Under the pieces are notes generated by a model. The model did not search any database. It was not told the DNA's origin and saw only the letters and a list, made by a program, of their open reading frames with translations. Of a stretch of 49,305 nucleotides of DNA, positions 47,419-49,305 are shown one piece after another. The position numbers and the translations under genes were made by a program. Numbering within the stretch: position 1 is the stretch's first letter; each line of letters starts with the position of its first letter. The stretch is from Pseudomonadota bacterium (GTDB taxonomy: Bacteria; Pseudomonadota; Alphaproteobacteria; Rhodobacterales; Rhodobacteraceae): assembly GCA_027623875.1 (NCBI GenBank), contig JAQBUS010000001.1, positions 1-49,305 of the forward strand, written 5' to 3'.

Positions 47419-49197
47419 TTAAAAAATCTTGTTAAAGAACCCCTCGATTAAATAATCGGTAGGATTACCATGGCCTAGTGTTTTGTCAACCCCATAAGAC
47501 TTCTTGAACAAACTAGTATCAACTGTTGTCGGGTGGGGCTCTATAATTGTTATTCTTTCTTCTTTTACTATTGGAGTGGTAACGCTTGAGTAAGCGCTAC
47601 TGATCATTGATTGCGTCGGACTAAAGGAGTATTTAATTCCAAAGGGATACATGGAGCTAAAATCATAATCAACGTTAAAAACTGCATCCTTGTAGATTGA
47701 TGTCGAATCCGGAGCGATTATAGAGGATATTTTCAGCACTTCGAATTTGCTATTTTCCACCACGTTATTTGATTGAGAGAACGAAACAGAGGAACTCCCC
47801 GAAGGAAATCTAACTTTTAATCTTTGGCCATAGTCAATCACCGTAAGCTTTGGCAGCCCGGAATCTGGCACTCCGCTCCACCAGTTGGCGGAACCTCCGT
47901 AAACGGCCTTTGGTAGGTCATTAAACCAGTACTGCCAATTAATCTCGGCGGCATTTTCGTTATTAAATCCAGCCGAAGTGTTTTTTACTTTTACTTCGTA
48001 TATTTTAGAGACCAGACTAACGTCTTTAATTAAAAGAGAATTTGTAGGAGTAGGAGTAGAGACTGGAGCCGGCTTGGAGTAGTCGATAACTTCAGCGTAA
48101 TCATAAACGTTTTTATCATCCCCTTGAACATAGGAAGTGTAACTAACGAGTTTTCCGCTAACATTTTGAGAACCTTCCTTAACTGTGAGGTTTCTCTCCA
48201 TTAGGTAACCCTTGTCCGTTAACTTATAGAATACTCTATTCGTTAAATCGGAAGAGTTTGGGCTAGATACCTTTTCACTGGAACCTATAAAAAAGTGATT
48301 TCCCCATTGCCTTGGAGAACTTGCAACTTCTAAAATGGTGTGGTAGTTGAAAGCTGGCGTGGGAGTTGGGGTTGGCGCACACGACGAACCTAGGAATCCT
48401 TTATCGCTAGAAGGTAGAGACGGGTCAACAAAGTAACTGTCAGGAAGAACTTGGCTATTTCCTACTCCGTTCACGCATGTCAAATGAGCCCTAACAAAGC
48501 TTATTTTATTGTTTCCTTGGTAAACCCATTCCTCGCATCCACTAGGCAAGTCGTTCCACTTTTGGCAACCGCCCTGGTCGAAGGGATCATCTGGAATTTT
48601 CCAAGGTGAAGGGCCCGATATATTGGAATAAGATTCCACTCCCAAAACGCAAGAAACATCCGCCGTCCATTCTATCGCATAATAAGGAGGTATGGAGGTT
48701 TTGGTGGGAGTTGGAATAGTCGTTGAGGGAACCGGCGTGCAACAATAATCAATTGCATATATGTTGTAGGTCGAACTGCCGCAACTTTCGGAAGACTCCA
48801 CCTGACCTAAATTTGATATCACTGGGTCAACTATTGAAGCGGAAACCAAATAGGAACAAGATTTTAAATACAAATACGCATTTAAAGCTGTTATCGAATC
48901 GTTACTCCTTAAGTATTCTCTAACGTAAGTGGAGCTACCTGAGCATTTTGCGCAATCAGCAGAAACTGTAACGTTTCCGGAATTATAATCACTTTCGAAG
49001 GTGAAAGTTTGCGGACCGCTACTGGTCGCCAAAAGAGTTATCTTTAGGGAGCCCTTGGTTACTACATGGCTTCCGTAATTTAAGAAATTAAAGCTATTAA
49101 ATAAACCTTGGTCGGAAAATTGAAAAACATATTCTTTTCCTACGCCAATATTTAAGTCCGTTATTGGACTTCCGTTTAATTTAGCGCCTGAACTCAT
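47419..49197 (-). CDS. Cys- and PTPTP-containing surface or fibre protein (592 aa)
   Basis: Same style as the giant protein after it, without long repeats. N-terminal 95 residues are beta-rich (VGKEYVFQFSDQGLFNSFNF) and end ADCAKC. Beads with several Cys (YAIDYCC; CQKWNDLPSGC; LGSSC) are separated by linkers TPVPSTTIPTPTKTSIPP, APTPTPTPAF and APVSTPTPTNS. The last 200 residues are cysteine-free. Probably an adhesin or fibre component of the virion. The start overlaps the stop of a 23-codon leader frame (ATGA). No Shine-Dalgarno box is seen. Confidence 0.7.
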   Translation of the reverse strand: MSSGAKLNGSPITDLNIGVGKEYVFQFSDQGLFNSFNFLNYGSHVVTKGSLKITLLATSSGPQTFTFESDYNSGNVTVSADCAKCSGSSTYVREYLRSNDSITALNAYLYLKSCSYLVSASIVDPVISNLGQVESSESCGSSTYNIYAIDYCCTPVPSTTIPTPTKTSIPPYYAIEWTADVSCVLGVESYSNISGPSPWKIPDDPFDQGGCQKWNDLPSGCEEWVYQGNNKISFVRAHLTCVNGVGNSQVLPDSYFVDPSLPSSDKGFLGSSCAPTPTPTPAFNYHTILEVASSPRQWGNHFFIGSSEKVSSPNSSDLTNRVFYKLTDKGYLMERNLTVKEGSQNVSGKLVSYTSYVQGDDKNVYDYAEVIDYSKPAPVSTPTPTNSLLIKDVSLVSKIYEVKVKNTSAGFNNENAAEINWQYWFNDLPKAVYGGSANWWSGVPDSGLPKLTVIDYGQRLKVRFPSGSSSVSFSQSNNVVENSKFEVLKISSIIAPDSTSIYKDAVFNVDYDFSSMYPFGIKYSFSPTQSMISSAYSSVTTPIVKEERITIIEPHPTTVDTSLFKKSYGVDKTLGHGNPTDYLIEGFFNKIF

Positions 49198-49265
49198 ACC
49201 GAGAAAAGGACCGATAAATTAATTTTATAGAAGAACGAACGCCAGCTTACAAAAACTCTTTCCAT
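49194..49265 (-). CDS. Leader peptide before the fibre-like genes (23 aa)
   Basis: MERVFVSWRSFFYKINLSVL then FSV and TGA; the TGA overlaps the ATG of the 592-residue gene. A stop lies in frame four codons upstream, so it does not continue off the window. A GTGTAATAT motif lies 6 nt before its ATG. It may serve to couple translation. Real expression is uncertain. Confidence 0.35.
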   Translation of the reverse strand: MERVFVSWRSFFYKINLSVLFSV

Positions 49266-49271
49266 AGAACT

Positions 49272-49280
49272 ATATTACAC
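49272..49280 (-). promoter_or_regulatory. Candidate late-type promoter of the fibre-like operon (GTGTAATAT)
   Basis: TATGTGTAATATAG is 6 nt before the 23-codon leader and is nearly the same as the box before the gene at 24215. No TTGACA lies at the right distance. Confidence 0.35.
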
Positions 49281-49305
49281 ATACTTTAAATATATAGTAA
49301 TATAA

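Noticed and set aside
1..49305. tRNA genes or stop-codon recoding
   Set aside because: I saw no tRNA T-arm other than that of the tmRNA, and TAG, TGA and TAA all end well-supported genes. A dedicated tRNA scan would settle the tRNA point.

Overview
The window looks like one strand of an AT-rich tailed-phage (Caudoviricetes) genome that probably infects a Gram-negative host. Every gene I can support lies on the minus strand, so transcription runs from high to low coordinates. The genes are packed with ATGA/TAATG or few-base junctions. The content is typical of a large virus: its own replicase, DnaB-type helicase, primase, RecA, nucleases, nucleotide enzymes, a sugar cassette, very long Ser/Thr/Pro-rich fibre-like proteins and many orphan proteins under 120 residues. 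Phage origin is inferred from this content, because no terminase, portal or major capsid gene is in the window. The standard code applies: TAG, TAA and TGA all end genes. Host identity is unknown; an encoded outer-membrane barrel with a signal peptide points to a diderm host.

Layout in transcription order (right to left). 49.3-42.3 kb: a 23-residue leader peptide, then two large surface or fibre-like proteins (592 and 1699 residues) in which cysteine-containing beads are joined by mucin-like Pro/Ser/Thr linkers. 42.3-40.7 kb: a 136-residue orphan, then RecA. 40.7-24.7 kb: a 16-kb glycan cassette one base behind recA, with GT11- and GT10-type fucosyltransferases, a GDP-mannose dehydratase-like enzyme, a UDP-galactopyranose mutase, several other glycosyltransferases, three or more sugar-type methyltransferases and two multidomain fusion enzymes. 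24.6-20.3 kb: endonuclease, DnaB helicase, primase and a RecB/Cas4-type nuclease. 20.1-16.7 kb: Nudix hydrolase, small membrane or coiled-coil proteins and a membrane-anchored protein with thrombospondin-3-type calcium repeats and a VWA-like domain. 16.7-10.2 kb: a DNA polymerase III split into PHP-domain protein, proofreading exonuclease and catalytic alpha subunit, followed one base later by a ClpC-type unfoldase. 10.2-9.8 kb: a complete tmRNA (ssrA) gene. 9.7-7.7 kb: deoxyribosyltransferase-like protein, GMP reductase-like enzyme and micro-proteins. 7.6-5.8 kb: an SSB-like protein and orphans. 5.8-2.7 kb: an operon with its own promoter and terminator that encodes membrane and coiled-coil proteins and a TorF-like outer-membrane barrel. 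2.4-0.2 kb: small basic and acidic proteins, a three-HTH protein and a sigma-like factor.

Three things stand out. (1) A viral tmRNA whose reading frame specifies an unusually long, acidic 40-codon tag lies directly behind a viral ClpC that keeps a ClpP-docking LGF loop. This suggests a phage-owned ribosome-rescue and proteolysis module. (2) Nine near-consensus promoters (TTGACN-17-TANNNT, most with TGn-extended -10) were found by eye. Six of the eight that precede protein genes place the -10 box only 6-9 nt before the ATG, so the first gene of most operons should be leaderless; a second GTGTA(A/T)(A/T)AT motif without a -35 box is also recurrent. (3) The glycan cassette sits beside mucin-like virion or surface candidates, and scars of recent domain shuffling are visible in the DNA.
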